Positions 53,411 through 63,052 of a stretch of DNA of 64,000 bases are shown piece after piece. How positions within the stretch are numbered: the stretch's first letter is position 1; every line of letters starts with the position of its first letter. The translations under genes were made by a program, and so were the position numbers. Under the pieces are notes generated by a model, which searched no databases, was not told the DNA's origin, and saw nothing but the letters and a program-made list of their open reading frames with translations. The DNA lies in NCBI RefSeq assembly GCF_016598775.1, contig NZ_CP066802.1:1116001-1180000 (forward strand). The letters run 5' to 3'. Source of the stretch: Actinomyces weissii (GTDB lineage Bacteria; Actinomycetota; Actinomycetes; Actinomycetales; Actinomycetaceae).

Positions 53411-54624
53411 GCATGTTGAGACCTGGAGACGGCTGGGCGCCCCGGCCCGGATACACCCCCAAGGGACAGGCCCTGGGGCTGGCTACCGCGCAGGCGGAGC
53501 GCATCAGCTACGAGAGCTCAGTGTCCTGGATACAGCCCGGGGCCATCGCCCAGTCCCGGCGCAGCGACTACGCCCGCTACGGACTGACCCTGCTCGGGGG
53601 CGCTGGCCTGCTGGGGGTGCTGTGGCTCATCGCCTCCCAGGCAGGTGGGGCGCTGGGGCTGCTGCTGCCCACCCTGCTGGCCCTGATCCCCCTGGCCGTG
53701 GTGCTGGGCTCCGTGATCTGGGTGGACCGCTGGGAGCCGGAGCCCTTCGGGCTGCTGCTGACCGCCTTCCTGTGGGGGGCCGGGGTCAGCACGGTGGTCT
53801 CGATCGTGGTCAACACCACCGCCTCCGCCTTGGCCTACGGGGCCACCGGCGACCCTTTCGACGCCCAGTCCTTCTCCGCCGTGATCTCCGCCCCCGTGAT
53901 CGAGGAGGCCACCAAGGGCCTGGGGGTGCTGCTGATCTTCCTGATCTGGCGGCGCAACTTTGACGGCCCGGTGGACGGGGTGGTCTACGCGGCGGTGACC
54001 GCGGCGGGCTTTGCTTTTGCGGAGAACATCCTGTACTTCGTCAGGTACCAGGACACGATCCTGCTGACCTTCGTGCTGCGCGGGGTGGCCTCGCCCTTCG
54101 CGCACATCATGTTCACCGCCAGCACCGGCCTGGCCCTAGGGGTTAGCGCCACCATGCGCTCCCGCCAGGCCTGGGTGTGGATGACCCCCCTGGGGCTGGC
54201 CGGGGCGATAGGCATGCACGCCTTCTGGAACGGGGTGGTCTCCTCCAACCCGCTGTCCACCTACTTCTTCGTGGAGGTGCCGCTGTTCTTCGGCTTCGTG
54301 GGCCTGGTGGTGGGCCTGCGCGCCGCGGAGCGCAAGACCCTGCGGCTGCGCCTGCTGGACTACGCCGGCTCTGGCTGGTTCGTGCCGGCTGAGATCGATA
54401 TGCTCTCCACCTTCAGCGGCAGGAGGTTGGCCCGCACCTGGGCCAACAGGCTGGGGCCACGCCAGGGGCAGGCGATGCAGGACTTCCAGAAGGCCGCCTC
54501 CGAGCTGGCCAACCTGCGCCGTCGGGCCATGCAGGGACACGCTGAGGCCAGCTTCCAGCAACAAGAGCGCGCCCTGCTGGACCGGGTGGTCTACGCCCGC
54601 CAGGTCTACCAGGGACGGGCCTGA
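53407..54624 (+). CDS. PrsW-family intramembrane metalloprotease
   Basis: A 405-aa membrane protein with about eight helices. PrsW/CAAX-like motifs: EEATKG at 166-171, FAENILYF around 205-212, SPFAHIMFTASTG and a final HAFWNG. These supply the Glu and His metal ligands of a zinc protease in the bilayer. A cytosolic N-terminus and a helical charged C-terminus (about residues 330-405) flank the core. In Bacillus, PrsW cleaves an anti-sigma factor; the substrate here is unknown. ATG 53407 overlaps the previous stop. Confidence 0.9.
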   Translation: MSMLRPGDGWAPRPGYTPKGQALGLATAQAERISYESSVSWIQPGAIAQSRRSDYARYGLTLLGGAGLLGVLWLIASQAGGALGLLLPTLLALIPLAVVLGSVIWVDRWEPEPFGLLLTAFLWGAGVSTVVSIVVNTTASALAYGATGDPFDAQSFSAVISAPVIEEATKGLGVLLIFLIWRRNFDGPVDGVVYAAVTAAGFAFAENILYFVRYQDTILLTFVLRGVASPFAHIMFTASTGLALGVSATMRSRQAWVWMTPLGLAGAIGMHAFWNGVVSSNPLSTYFFVEVPLFFGFVGLVVGLRAAERKTLRLRLLDYAGSGWFVPAEIDMLSTFSGRRLARTWANRLGPRQGQAMQDFQKAASELANLRRRAMQGHAEASFQQQERALLDRVVYARQVYQGRA

Positions 54625-54625
54625 G

Positions 54626-55249
54626 ATGACCTGTGGAGCCGTTCCGGGGAGGGTGCCCGACAACTGGCGCGAGCTCCTGGATCCCCAGGAGTGGCGGCTG
54701 AACCATGAGGGCCTGCCCGCGCGGGAGGCCGCCCGGGTCATCGCCCTGCGCACCGTCCCGGAGCCCGCGATCCTGCTGGTGGAGGGCCACGACTTCGGCG
54801 ACGCCGCCCACTGCTGGGCCTTCACCCCTGGTGGGGGCCTGCTGCCCGGAGAGAGCCCCCTGGAAGGGGCCCGCCGGGAGCTGTTAGAGGAGACGGGCCT
54901 GGGCCTGCGCCCGGAGCAGCTGCACGGTCCGGTGCTGGAGCGCTCCTCACGCTTCGAGTTCAACCTGGTCACCTGCCGGCAGAACGAGCTCTACTACCTG
55001 GTGCGCCTGGAGGGCCAGGACGTGCGGCAGGCGGACGAGCTCCAGGGGGAGGACGGCCAGCTGGACCGCTCGGGGTGGACCGCCCAGGAGCGGGAGGTGC
55101 TGGACTCCCTGCGCTGGTGGAGCCTGGAGGAGCTGGACGCCGCCGTGGCCACCGGGCTGACCGTCTACCCCCGGAACCTGCCTGCCCTGGCCCGCCAGCT
55201 GCTGGAGGGCTGGGACGGGCGGCTGCACCGGATGGTGGAGGAGGACTGA
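54626..55249 (+). CDS. NUDIX hydrolase
   Basis: A 207-aa protein with a complete NUDIX box at residues 70-92 (GGLLPGE, then REL, then EETGL), satisfying GX5EX7REUXEEXGU. A helical N-terminal segment and an acidic C-terminus (RLHRMVEED) flank it. It hydrolyses a nucleoside-diphosphate-linked compound that cannot be specified. ATG 54626 follows the PrsW stop by one base (TGAGATG), so it is co-translated. A NUDIX gene also follows pimA in mycobacteria. Confidence 0.9.
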   Translation: MTCGAVPGRVPDNWRELLDPQEWRLNHEGLPAREAARVIALRTVPEPAILLVEGHDFGDAAHCWAFTPGGGLLPGESPLEGARRELLEETGLGLRPEQLHGPVLERSSRFEFNLVTCRQNELYYLVRLEGQDVRQADELQGEDGQLDRSGWTAQEREVLDSLRWWSLEELDAAVATGLTVYPRNLPALARQLLEGWDGRLHRMVEED

Positions 55250-55415
55250 GACGTGTCCAGGCTCTCGCGGCCCGGCGGGGCCCAGGCGGCTGCGGTTCTA
55301 GCCTGGGCGGAGCCGGGCGTTAGGATTGCCGAGGTTTTCCGTCAGCCGGGCCCGGCCGACGGTGGCAGCGAGGCGTCCCGGGCGGGCGCAAGACGATCTA
55401 GAGCCAGGAGGACAT

Positions 55416-56180
55416 ATGTCGGGGCACTCTAAGTGGGCCACCACCAAGCACAAGAAGGCCGCGATCGACGCCAAGCGGGGCAAGCTCTTTGCGCGCCTGA
55501 TCAAGAACATCGAGGTCGCGGCCCGCACCGGCGGCGGCGACCCGGCTGGCAACCCGACCCTGTTCGACGCGATCCAGAAGGCCAAGAAGAACTCCGTCCC
55601 GGCCGACAACATCACCCGTGCCGTCAAGCGTGGCTCCGGCGAGGAGGCCGGTGGCGCCGACTGGCAGACCATCATGTACGAGGGCTACGGGCCAGCCGGG
55701 GTGGCCTTCCTGGTGGAGTGCCTGACCGACAACCGCAACCGGGCGGCCTCTGACGTGCGGGTGGCCTTCACGCGCACCGGCGGCAACCTGGCCGACCCCG
55801 GCTCGGTGGCCTACAACTTCAGCCGCAAGGGCATCGTGGAGATCGCCAAGGCGGAGGGCATTGACGAGGACACCATCCTGATGGCGGTCCTGGAGGCGGG
55901 CGCCGAGGAGGTCGTGGAGGGCCCGGAGTCCTTCGAGGTCATCTGCGAGCCCACGGACCTGGTGGCGGTGCGCCAGGCCGTCACCGAGGCCGGTATGGAG
56001 TACGAGTCGGCCGAGTCCCAGTTCGTGGCCGCCACCAAGGTGGAGGTGGACCTGGAGGGCGCCAGGAAGGTCATGCGCCTGATCGACGCCCTGGAGGACC
56101 TGGACGACGTGCAGAACGTCTTCACCTCCGTGGAAGTCTCCGCCGAGGTCGCCGCTGCCCTGGAGTCCGAGGAGGACTGA
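55416..56180 (+). CDS. YebC/PmpR family regulator
   Basis: A 254-aa protein beginning [22 protein letters not shown] (split here for brevity) and continuing with the conserved [22 protein letters not shown] and [11 protein letters not shown]. YebC proteins have been described as transcription factors and, more recently, as translation factors that relieve ribosome stalling. The start is ATG 55416 with AGGAGG. It precedes ruvCAB, the classical bacterial arrangement. Confidence 0.95.
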   Translation: MSGHSKWATTKHKKAAIDAKRGKLFARLIKNIEVAARTGGGDPAGNPTLFDAIQKAKKNSVPADNITRAVKRGSGEEAGGADWQTIMYEGYGPAGVAFLVECLTDNRNRAASDVRVAFTRTGGNLADPGSVAYNFSRKGIVEIAKAEGIDEDTILMAVLEAGAEEVVEGPESFEVICEPTDLVAVRQAVTEAGMEYESAESQFVAATKVEVDLEGARKVMRLIDALEDLDDVQNVFTSVEVSAEVAAALESEED

Positions 56181-56198
56181 GCCTGCCGGGTCGCTGCC

Positions 56199-56861
56199 GT
56201 GCCAGCCTCTAGCCGTGTGTCCGTGAGCCGGCTGCGGGTCCTGGGAGTGGACCCCGGCCTGACCCGCTGCGGCCTGGGCTGCGTGGACATCGACTCCCGG
56301 CGCCGGGCGCGCCTGGTGGAGGTCGGGGTGGTGCGCACCGCGCCGCACACCAGCCCAGAGCTGCGCCTGCTGGCCGTGGCCGAGGCCCTGGAGGACTGGA
56401 TCGCCCGCCTGGGGCCCAACGCTGTCTCGGTGGAGCGGGTCTTCGCGCAGGACAACCTGCGCTCGGTGATCGGCGTGGCCCAGGTGATGGGCGTGGTGAT
56501 GGTGGCCGGGGCCCGGGCGGGCCTGGAGGTCGCCCAGCACACCCCCTCCGAGGCCAAGGCCGCCGTGACCGGCTCCGGCACCGCGGGCAAGGCCCAGGTG
56601 CAGGCCATGGTCCAGCGGATCCTGGGCCTGACGGAGCCGCCCCGGCCTGCCGACGCCGCTGACGCCCTGGCGCAGGCCATCTGCCACGGCTGGCGGGGCG
56701 GGGGCACCGGCGCGGACGGGATCACGGAGATGGTCTCAGCCGGAGGGGCCGTGCGCGCGAGCGCCCGCACCCCCGCCCAGCAGCAGTGGGCGGCCGCCCA
56801 GGCCGCCGCCCGCCGCACCGGCGCCGTGGACCCGCGCCGTCTCCGCCGTCGTAGCCCCTGA
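56199..56861 (+). CDS. ruvC: Holliday junction endonuclease RuvC
   Basis: A 210-220-aa resolvase. The four acidic catalytic residues are readable: Asp in [11 protein letters not shown], Glu in SVERVF, Glu in [10 protein letters not shown] and Asp in [10 protein letters not shown]. The C-terminus has a 40-residue Ala/Arg-rich extension. The start is ambiguous between GTG 56199, 56217 and 56223; none has a clear ribosome site, and the gene lies 18 bp or more after yebC. Confidence 0.94.
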   Translation: MPASSRVSVSRLRVLGVDPGLTRCGLGCVDIDSRRRARLVEVGVVRTAPHTSPELRLLAVAEALEDWIARLGPNAVSVERVFAQDNLRSVIGVAQVMGVVMVAGARAGLEVAQHTPSEAKAAVTGSGTAGKAQVQAMVQRILGLTEPPRPADAADALAQAICHGWRGGGTGADGITEMVSAGGAVRASARTPAQQQWAAAQAAARRTGAVDPRRLRRRSP

Positions 56862-57004
56862 GCCTGCTACAGTTCGCACATATGTTCGACTAGGGTGGTG
56901 CCTGGTGGGGCTGGCGCCGGTCCCAGTAGCGGCTGGCCCAGGCGGGTCCTGCCCGCAGGTACCGGCAGGCACTGGCAGTCACAACTGGAAGGCTAAGGAC
57001 ACCC

Positions 57005-57628
57005 ATGATCTCCTCACTGCGTGGCAAGGTGCTGGACCTCAGCCTCAGCGCCGCCGTCATCGAGGTCGGTGGTGTGGGGCTGCGGGTCCTGGCCACCCCC
57101 ACCACCCTGGCGGGCTTGCAGGTGGGGCAGGAGGCCCAGGTCTACACCGAGCTGATCGTCCGGGAGGACTCCCTGACCCTCTACGGCTTCGCTGAGGTAG
57201 ATGAGCGTGACTGCTTCCAGGTGCTGCTCGGGGCCAAGGGCGTGGGGGCCAAGCTGGCCCTGGCGATGCTGGCGGTCCACACCCCGGACTCGCTGCGCCG
57301 GATCATCGCCAGCCAGGACGTGGCGGCACTCAAGCGCGTGCCGGGCCTGGGCCCCAAGGGGGCACAGCGGGTGATTATCGACGTCGGTGACAAGCTGGGG
57401 GCGGTGCGTGGCGGCGAGCTGCCCCCGGTGGTGCCCGCCGCCGACCAGGCTGCCGCGGGCAGCGCCAACCCCGACGTCGTCGCCGCCCTGGTGCAGCTGG
57501 GCTGGAGCGAGGCGGCAGCCACCCAGGCGGTGGCTGAGGTGGAGGGCACCGCGGAAGGCTCCACCCTGGGCGTGCCCGAGCTCCTGCGCGCCGCACTGCG
57601 CCTGCTAGGAGGGGGCCGACGTGGCTGA
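57005..57628 (+). CDS. ruvA: Holliday junction branch-migration protein RuvA
   Basis: A 207-aa DNA-binding protein. It has the OB-fold [29 protein letters not shown], the helix-hairpin-helix pair [16 protein letters not shown] and [15 protein letters not shown], and a C-terminal domain III that binds RuvB. GGAAGG-type ribosome site, ATG 57005. It overlaps ruvB by 8 bp, so RuvA and RuvB are translationally coupled. The 143 bp between ruvC and ruvA hold nothing I can assign. Confidence 0.96.
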   Translation: MISSLRGKVLDLSLSAAVIEVGGVGLRVLATPTTLAGLQVGQEAQVYTELIVREDSLTLYGFAEVDERDCFQVLLGAKGVGAKLALAMLAVHTPDSLRRIIASQDVAALKRVPGLGPKGAQRVIIDVGDKLGAVRGGELPPVVPAADQAAAGSANPDVVAALVQLGWSEAAATQAVAEVEGTAEGSTLGVPELLRAALRLLGGGRRG

Positions 57629-58658
57629 GTGGGAGCAGGCTCCGGCGCGGGTGGTGGGCCCCGGCGCTGACGAGGCGGAGAGGGCCTCGGAGGCGGCGCT
57701 GCGCCCCAAGCGCCTCGAGGACTTCATCGGCCAGGAGGTGGTGCGCGGCCAGCTCTCCGTGGTGCTGCGGGCGGCCATCGCGCGGGGGGCCACCCCTGAC
57801 CACGTGCTGCTGTCCGGCCCGCCCGGCCTGGGCAAGACCACCCTGGCCATGATCATCGCCGCGGAGGTGGAGGGCTCCCTGCGCCTGACCAGCGGCCCGG
57901 CGATCCAGCACGCCGGGGACCTGGCCGCCATCCTCTCCTCCCTGGAGGGGGGCGACGTCCTGTTCATCGACGAGATCCACCGGCTGGCCCGCACCGCGGA
58001 GGAGATGCTCTACCTGGCCATGGAGGACTACCGGGTGGACATCGTGGTCGGTAAGGGACCGGGCGCCACCTCTATCCCCCTGACCCTGCCGCCCTTCACC
58101 GTGGTGGGGGCAACCACCCGGGCGGGCCTGCTGCCTGCACCGCTGCGCGACCGCTTCGGCTTCACCGGCCACCTGGACTACTACGGTCCTGGTGAGCTCA
58201 CCCGGATCCTGAGCCGCTCGGCCGGGCTGCTGGGGGTGGGGCTGGAGCCGCAGGCCGCCCAGGAGCTGGCCCGCCGCTCCCGGGGCACGCCCCGCATAGC
58301 CAACCGGCTGCTGCGGCGCGTCCAGGACTGGGCACAGGTCCACGGGGCCCCCGGAAGGCTGGACCTGGCCGCCACCCAGGGGGCGCTGGAGGTCTTTGAG
58401 GTGGACGCCCTGGGGCTGGACCGGCTGGACCGGCTGGTCCTGGAGGCCCTGTGCACCCGCTTCGGAGGTGGTCCGGTGGGGCTGACCACCTTGGCCGTGA
58501 GCGTGGGGGAGGAGCCGGAGACGGTGGAGACGGTGGCTGAGCCCTACCTGGTGCGTGAGGGGCTGGTGGTGCGCACCCCCCGGGGCCGGGCCGCCTCCCC
58601 CGCTGCCTACGCCCACCTGGGGCTGGAGGCCCCCCGCGAGGGGATGCTCTTCGGCTGA
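57621..58658 (+). CDS. ruvB: Holliday junction branch-migration ATPase RuvB
   Basis: A 345-aa AAA+ motor. It shows [12 protein letters not shown], Walker [10 protein letters not shown], Walker [10 protein letters not shown], the arginine-finger region LRDRFGF and the winged-helix C-terminus with [15 protein letters not shown]. It drives branch migration with RuvA. The start is GTG 57621 inside ruvA. Confidence 0.97.
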   Translation: MAEWEQAPARVVGPGADEAERASEAALRPKRLEDFIGQEVVRGQLSVVLRAAIARGATPDHVLLSGPPGLGKTTLAMIIAAEVEGSLRLTSGPAIQHAGDLAAILSSLEGGDVLFIDEIHRLARTAEEMLYLAMEDYRVDIVVGKGPGATSIPLTLPPFTVVGATTRAGLLPAPLRDRFGFTGHLDYYGPGELTRILSRSAGLLGVGLEPQAAQELARRSRGTPRIANRLLRRVQDWAQVHGAPGRLDLAATQGALEVFEVDALGLDRLDRLVLEALCTRFGGGPVGLTTLAVSVGEEPETVETVAEPYLVREGLVVRTPRGRAASPAAYAHLGLEAPREGMLFG

Positions 58659-58844
58659 GCGCCCGCCCGGTGCGCTGTGCCGGTGCGTGCAGACGCTGCG
58701 GGCGGTCCCGCCGGTAGCCGCGCCAGGACACGGTGGGATGTGGTTTGCCTTACGTGTGCACCTGAAAACGGGCGTGGTAGCAGTAGCGGCCCCAAGGTGG
58801 CCTAGACTCCAACCGTCACGTTCCCAACCAGAGGTGTGCCCAAA

Positions 58845-59201
58845 ATGGATCCCACGCTTATCGTCATGCTAGTCGTCATGGGTGGTGGTTTCTTCCTCAT
58901 GACCCGTATGGCCAAGCGCCAGCAGGAGAAGATGCAGGCAGAGCAGGACCGGCGCCTGCAGGAGGCGCTGGTGCCCGGCACCTGGGTGCGCACCCACTCC
59001 GGCTTCTACGGCAAGCTGGTCGAGGTCGACGGCGACGTCGTCACCCTCGCCACGCCCTTGGGAGACGAGACGCTGTGGCACAAGCGGGCGCTCCTCGGCG
59101 CCGAGCAGCCACCTTTTGCCGCCGCTGAGGAGGAGGAGACGAGCAGCCTGGAGCAGGCTGACGTCCCCAAAGACACTGAGGCCGACGAGCCGCAGGCCTG
59201 A
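58845..59201 (+). CDS. yajC: Preprotein translocase subunit YajC
   Basis: A 118-aa protein with one N-terminal membrane helix (LIVMLVVMGGGFFLM) and the YajC pattern MAKRQQEKMQ, LVPGTWVRTHSGFYGKLVEVDGD. The C-terminus is acidic. The start is ATG 58845 with AGAGG 7-10 nt upstream; GTG 58836 is the alternative. It leads yajC-secD-secF. TAGACT at 58803-58808 may be its -10 box. Confidence 0.93.
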   Translation: MDPTLIVMLVVMGGGFFLMTRMAKRQQEKMQAEQDRRLQEALVPGTWVRTHSGFYGKLVEVDGDVVTLATPLGDETLWHKRALLGAEQPPFAAAEEEETSSLEQADVPKDTEADEPQA

Positions 59202-59237
59202 CCGGCCCGGCCCGCAAGAGAACCAGGAAGGGACTCC

Positions 59238-61277
59238 GTGTCCACCAAACAGTTGAAGTACCCGGGCCGTGTGATCACGGCCCTGCTGATCGTGGTCGCC
59301 CTGGCCTACGGGCTCCTGGCCTACGGGAGCAGCACCAGCCGCACCTCCTTCACCCCGGGCCTAGCCCTGGACCTGGAGGGGGGCACCCAGATCATCCTGA
59401 CGCCCACCACCACCGACGGCTCGGAGATCTCCGAGAAGGACGTGGACCAGGCCATCAGCATCATCCGCCAGCGCGTGGACGCCTCCGGTGTGGCCGAGGC
59501 CCAGATCTCCCGGCAGGGCGGGCAGAACATCGTCGTCTCCCTGCCCGGCAGGCCGAGCCCGGAGACCCTGGAGCTGGTGCGCACCTCCGCCGTCCTGTAC
59601 TTCCGCCCCGTGCTGCGTATCCTGCACGGCTCGGCCGTCCAGGTGGCGGAGGCCCAGAACCAGCTCGCCGCCCAGGCCGCCTCCGCTGCTGCCAGCGCCC
59701 CGGCCACGGAGAGTGCCGCTCAGCCCACCGAGGCTCCCAGCCCGGAGGCCACGTCCGAGGCCAGCCCGGAGGCCGCTGCGGAGGCGGAGGCCACGGAACA
59801 GCCTGCTGAGCAGGCCACGGAGCAGGCGGTGGACCCGGCCGCTACGCCGTCCGTCCCCACCGAGGTACCCACCCTCACGGCGGAGCAGGTCGCCACCCAG
59901 TACGCGGACGCCGACGGCGACGGGCAGGTCACGGACACGCCGCTGCCCGCCACCAGCCAGGACAGCTCCTCTGACGCCGCCCTGACCGAGCAGCTGCTCT
60001 ACGACGCCTACATGATGGACTGCACGGCGGAGGAGAACCTCAAGGGCGGGACCCAGGACCCGACCAAGGCGGTGATCTCCTGCGACAAGGAGGGCACCGG
60101 CACCACCTACGTGCTGGGGCCGGCCGACATCGCGGGCACCGAGATCAAGAACGCCCAGTCCGGCCTGGAGACCACCAGCCAGGGCCAGACCACCAACAAG
60201 TGGGTCGTGAACCTGGAGTTCAACGACCAGGGCACCCAGACCTTCGCGGAGGTCTCCCAGCGGTTGGTCGCCTTCCGGGAGCAGGCCAAGGTCGAGAACC
60301 AGTCCGCCCAGGGCCAGCCCCAGGCCGTCCCGCCAAGCCACAGCAGTGAGAAGGCCCAGTTCGCCATCGTCCTGGACGGTCTGACCATCATGGCCTCCGG
60401 CTTCGCCGAGGGGGTCACCACCGGCATCACCGACGGGCGCGTGCAGATCTCTGGCGGGTTCAAGCAGGTCGGGGCCAACAACCTGGCCAACCAGCTGTCC
60501 TTCGGCTCCCTGCCCCTGACCTTCACGGTCCAGTCGGAGCAGCAGATCTCCGCCACCCTGGGCACCGAGCAGCTGCGCAACGGCCTGATCGCCGGGCTGA
60601 TCGGCTTCCTGCTGATCATTGTCTACCTGGCCTGGCAGTACCGGGGCCTGGCGGTCGTGGCCGTGGCCTCCTTGCTGGTGGCCGCCCTGATCACCTACGT
60701 GGTGATCGCGCTGCTGAGCTGGTCGATCGGCTACCGCCTGTCCCTGGCGGGCGTGGCGGGCCTGATCGTGTCAATCGGTATCACCATGGACTCCTTCATC
60801 ATCTACTTCGAGCGCATCCGTGACGAGGTGCGCCACGGCCGCACGCTGCGGGCCTCCGTGGACGAGGGCTGGCGCCACGCGCGCCAGACCATCGTGGTCT
60901 CCGACTCGGTCAACCTGGTGGCCGCCGTCGTGCTGTACTTCCTGGCCGTCGGTGGGGTGCAGGGCTTCGCCTTCACCCTGGGGGTCACCACCGTGGTGGA
61001 CCTGCTGGTCATCTTCATGTTCACCCACCCGATGATGGTCTTCATCCTGCGCTTCGCCTTCTTCGGGGAGGGGCACCGCCTCTCCGGCCTGGACCCGGAG
61101 CGCCTGGGGGCGGACAGCCTTGCGGCCTACGGCAAGGGCCGCCAGGCCGTGGCTGAGGCGGTTACCGGCTCCTTGGCCCGCCGCAAGGCGCAGGAGCGCC
61201 GGGCCGCCGTGCGCGCGGCAGGGGACGACGCCTTAGAGGCCGGTTCCGCCAACGGAAAGGACGGTGCACAGGCATGA
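59238..61277 (+). CDS. secD: Protein translocase subunit SecD
   Basis: A 679-aa RND-type membrane protein that uses the proton gradient to assist Sec export. One N-terminal helix, a large external region with GLALDLEGGTQIIL and SGFAEGVTTGITDGRVQISGGF-type P1 motifs, and five C-terminal helices with GITMDSFIIYFERIRDE. Residues about 145-245 are an inserted Ala/Glu/Pro/Thr-rich stretch ending in DADGDGQVTD (224-233), which looks like a calcium-binding EF-hand/dockerin loop. The start is GTG 59238; GGAAGGG upstream. It overlaps secF by 4 bp. Confidence 0.96.
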   Translation: MSTKQLKYPGRVITALLIVVALAYGLLAYGSSTSRTSFTPGLALDLEGGTQIILTPTTTDGSEISEKDVDQAISIIRQRVDASGVAEAQISRQGGQNIVVSLPGRPSPETLELVRTSAVLYFRPVLRILHGSAVQVAEAQNQLAAQAASAAASAPATESAAQPTEAPSPEATSEASPEAAAEAEATEQPAEQATEQAVDPAATPSVPTEVPTLTAEQVATQYADADGDGQVTDTPLPATSQDSSSDAALTEQLLYDAYMMDCTAEENLKGGTQDPTKAVISCDKEGTGTTYVLGPADIAGTEIKNAQSGLETTSQGQTTNKWVVNLEFNDQGTQTFAEVSQRLVAFREQAKVENQSAQGQPQAVPPSHSSEKAQFAIVLDGLTIMASGFAEGVTTGITDGRVQISGGFKQVGANNLANQLSFGSLPLTFTVQSEQQISATLGTEQLRNGLIAGLIGFLLIIVYLAWQYRGLAVVAVASLLVAALITYVVIALLSWSIGYRLSLAGVAGLIVSIGITMDSFIIYFERIRDEVRHGRTLRASVDEGWRHARQTIVVSDSVNLVAAVVLYFLAVGGVQGFAFTLGVTTVVDLLVIFMFTHPMMVFILRFAFFGEGHRLSGLDPERLGADSLAAYGKGRQAVAEAVTGSLARRKAQERRAAVRAAGDDALEAGSANGKDGAQA

Positions 61278-62377
61278 AGTCACTGGCAGCGCTCGGAAAC
61301 GAGCTCTACTCCGGCAAGACCTCGATCCCCTTCGTCGCTAAGAGGCGGATCTGGTACACCGTGGCCTCATTGGTGGTGCTAGGCTCCTTCGCCCTGCTGG
61401 GCCTGGTGGGCCTGAACCCCGGTATCGACTTCAAGGGCGGCTCGGAGGTCACCGTCACCGGCATCGCGAACCCTTCTGAGGGACCCGCCAACCAGGTCAT
61501 CTCCAAGGGCGGCTACTCGGCTGGCTCCTCCGTGACCACCATGGGATCCTCCTCGGTGCGGGTGCAGACCAGCTCCCTGGAGAAGCCCCAGCTGGACCAG
61601 CTCTCTGAGGAGCTGGCCACCGCCTACGGCGTCACCCCCGCCGAGATCTCCGCCACCACGATCGGCCCGACCTGGTCAGGGGACGTCACCAGCAAGGCCG
61701 TGCGCGGCCTGGTGATCTTCTTCCTGCTGGTCGGCGGCCTGATCTGGGCCTACTTCCGCACCTGGAAGATGGCGGCCGCCGCCCTGCTGGCCCTGTGCCA
61801 CGACGTGGTGATCACCATGGGCGTGTACGTGGTCTCCGGCTTTGAGGTCACCCCCGCCACCGTAATCGGCGTGCTGACCATCCTGGGCTACTCGCTGTAC
61901 GACACGGTGGTGGTCTTTGACAAGATCCGGGAGAACACGTCTGGCTTCCAGGCCCAGAGCCGCTCCACCTACGCAGAGCTGGCCAACCTGGCGGTCAACC
62001 AGACCTTCGTCCGCTCCATCAACACCTCCGTGGTGGGTGTGCTGCCGGTCGCCTCGCTGCTGTTCGTCGGGGCCATCATCCTGGGGGCGGGTACCCTGCG
62101 GGACATCGCCCTGACCATGTTCATCGGTATGATTGCCGGGACGTTGTCCTCCGTGTTCCTGGCCACCCCGCTGCTGGTGGACCTGCGCTCCCGTGAGAAG
62201 GTCATCACCGAGCAGGCCGCGCAGGTGGCCGGGGCCCGGGCCCGGAGGATTGCCGAGCTGGACGGCGACCAGGAGGCTGTGGCGGCCCTGGCTGCGGCCC
62301 CCGCCGCCGCTCCACTGCGACCCGGCCACCACCTGGGCGTCTCTGCCCAGCCCAAGCGGAAGAAGAAGCGCTCATGA
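61274..62377 (+). CDS. secF: Protein translocase subunit SecF
   Basis: A 367-aa partner of SecD with six membrane helices. Motifs: NPGIDFKGGSEVTV, SYSLYDTVVVFDKIREN (typical SecF fourth-helix motif, here GYSLYDTVVVFDKIREN) and RSINTSVVGVLPVASLL. The C-terminus is basic (QPKRKKKRS), typical of a cytosolic tail. ATG 61274 overlaps secD, and the apt start overlaps its stop (ATGA), so yajC-secD-secF-apt is one unit. Confidence 0.96.
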   Translation: MKSLAALGNELYSGKTSIPFVAKRRIWYTVASLVVLGSFALLGLVGLNPGIDFKGGSEVTVTGIANPSEGPANQVISKGGYSAGSSVTTMGSSSVRVQTSSLEKPQLDQLSEELATAYGVTPAEISATTIGPTWSGDVTSKAVRGLVIFFLLVGGLIWAYFRTWKMAAAALLALCHDVVITMGVYVVSGFEVTPATVIGVLTILGYSLYDTVVVFDKIRENTSGFQAQSRSTYAELANLAVNQTFVRSINTSVVGVLPVASLLFVGAIILGAGTLRDIALTMFIGMIAGTLSSVFLATPLLVDLRSREKVITEQAAQVAGARARRIAELDGDQEAVAALAAAPAAAPLRPGHHLGVSAQPKRKKKRS

Positions 62378-62922
62378 GCCAAGCCCCCCGTAGGCTGCCT
62401 GCCCGGTTGACCCAGCTGTTGCTGGCCAACATCCGGGAGATCCCCGACTTCCCCGAGCCGGGGGTGCTGTTCCGGGACATCACCCCGCTGCTGGCCAACG
62501 GCCCGGCCTTCGCCTCCCTGATCGAGGGCCTGGCGGAGTGCTACCAGGGGCGTATCGACGCCGTCGCCGGCCTGGAGTCGCGCGGCTTCATCCTGGCCGC
62601 CCCCCTGGCGGTACGGCTGGGCATCGGCATGCTGACCATCCGCAAGGGCGGTAAGCTGCCGGGCCCGGTGATTGGTGAGGACTACTCCCTGGAGTACGGC
62701 ACTGCCCGCATGGAGCTGCGCCCCGACTCGGTCAGTCCCGGTTCCCGGGTGCTGGTGATCGACGACGTGCTGGCCACCGGGGGCACCGCCCGCGCCTCCA
62801 TAGACCTGATCGAGCAGGCCGGGGCTCAGGTGGCTGCAGTATGCATGCTGCTGGAGCTCCAGGAGCTCGGTGGACGCGCCCGCCTTGGTGACGTAGAGGT
62901 CGACTGCGTCGTCTCCTACTGA
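62374..62922 (+). CDS. apt: Adenine phosphoribosyltransferase
   Basis: A 182-aa type I PRTase that salvages adenine to AMP. It has IREIPDFPEPGVLFRDITPLL, AGLESRGFILAAPLA and the PRPP-binding VLVIDDVLATGGTA. It is coupled to secF by a 4-bp overlap and followed by a strong hairpin. The secDF-apt-rel order is widespread in Gram-positive bacteria. Confidence 0.96.
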   Translation: MSQAPRRLPARLTQLLLANIREIPDFPEPGVLFRDITPLLANGPAFASLIEGLAECYQGRIDAVAGLESRGFILAAPLAVRLGIGMLTIRKGGKLPGPVIGEDYSLEYGTARMELRPDSVSPGSRVLVIDDVLATGGTARASIDLIEQAGAQVAAVCMLLELQELGGRARLGDVEVDCVVSY

Positions 62923-62937
62923 GCCCTGCCCGGCTCC

Positions 62938-62975
62938 TGCTCCGGGGCGCCCTGCCTGAGTTGCGCCCCGGAGCA
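62938..62975 (+). terminator. Terminator after apt
   Basis: TGCTCCGGGGCGC pairs perfectly with GCGCCCCGGAGCA (13 bp) over a 12-nt loop, then GCATCTTTCCT. It lies 15 nt past the apt stop, separating it from rel. Confidence 0.85.
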
Positions 62976-63040
62976 GCATCTTTCCTGGAAGACACCGGCT
63001 GGTGGGTTCCGGCTCGGGTACATCAGGCAGGCCGGGCTAT

Positions 63041-63046
63041 ATGATG
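63041..63046 (+). promoter_or_regulatory. -10 element of a probable leaderless rel promoter
   Basis: TATGAT is followed by 6 nt and then the ATG of rel. No ribosome site separates them, so transcription probably starts at the A of the start codon. Confidence 0.55.
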
Positions 63047-63052
63047 CGGGAA

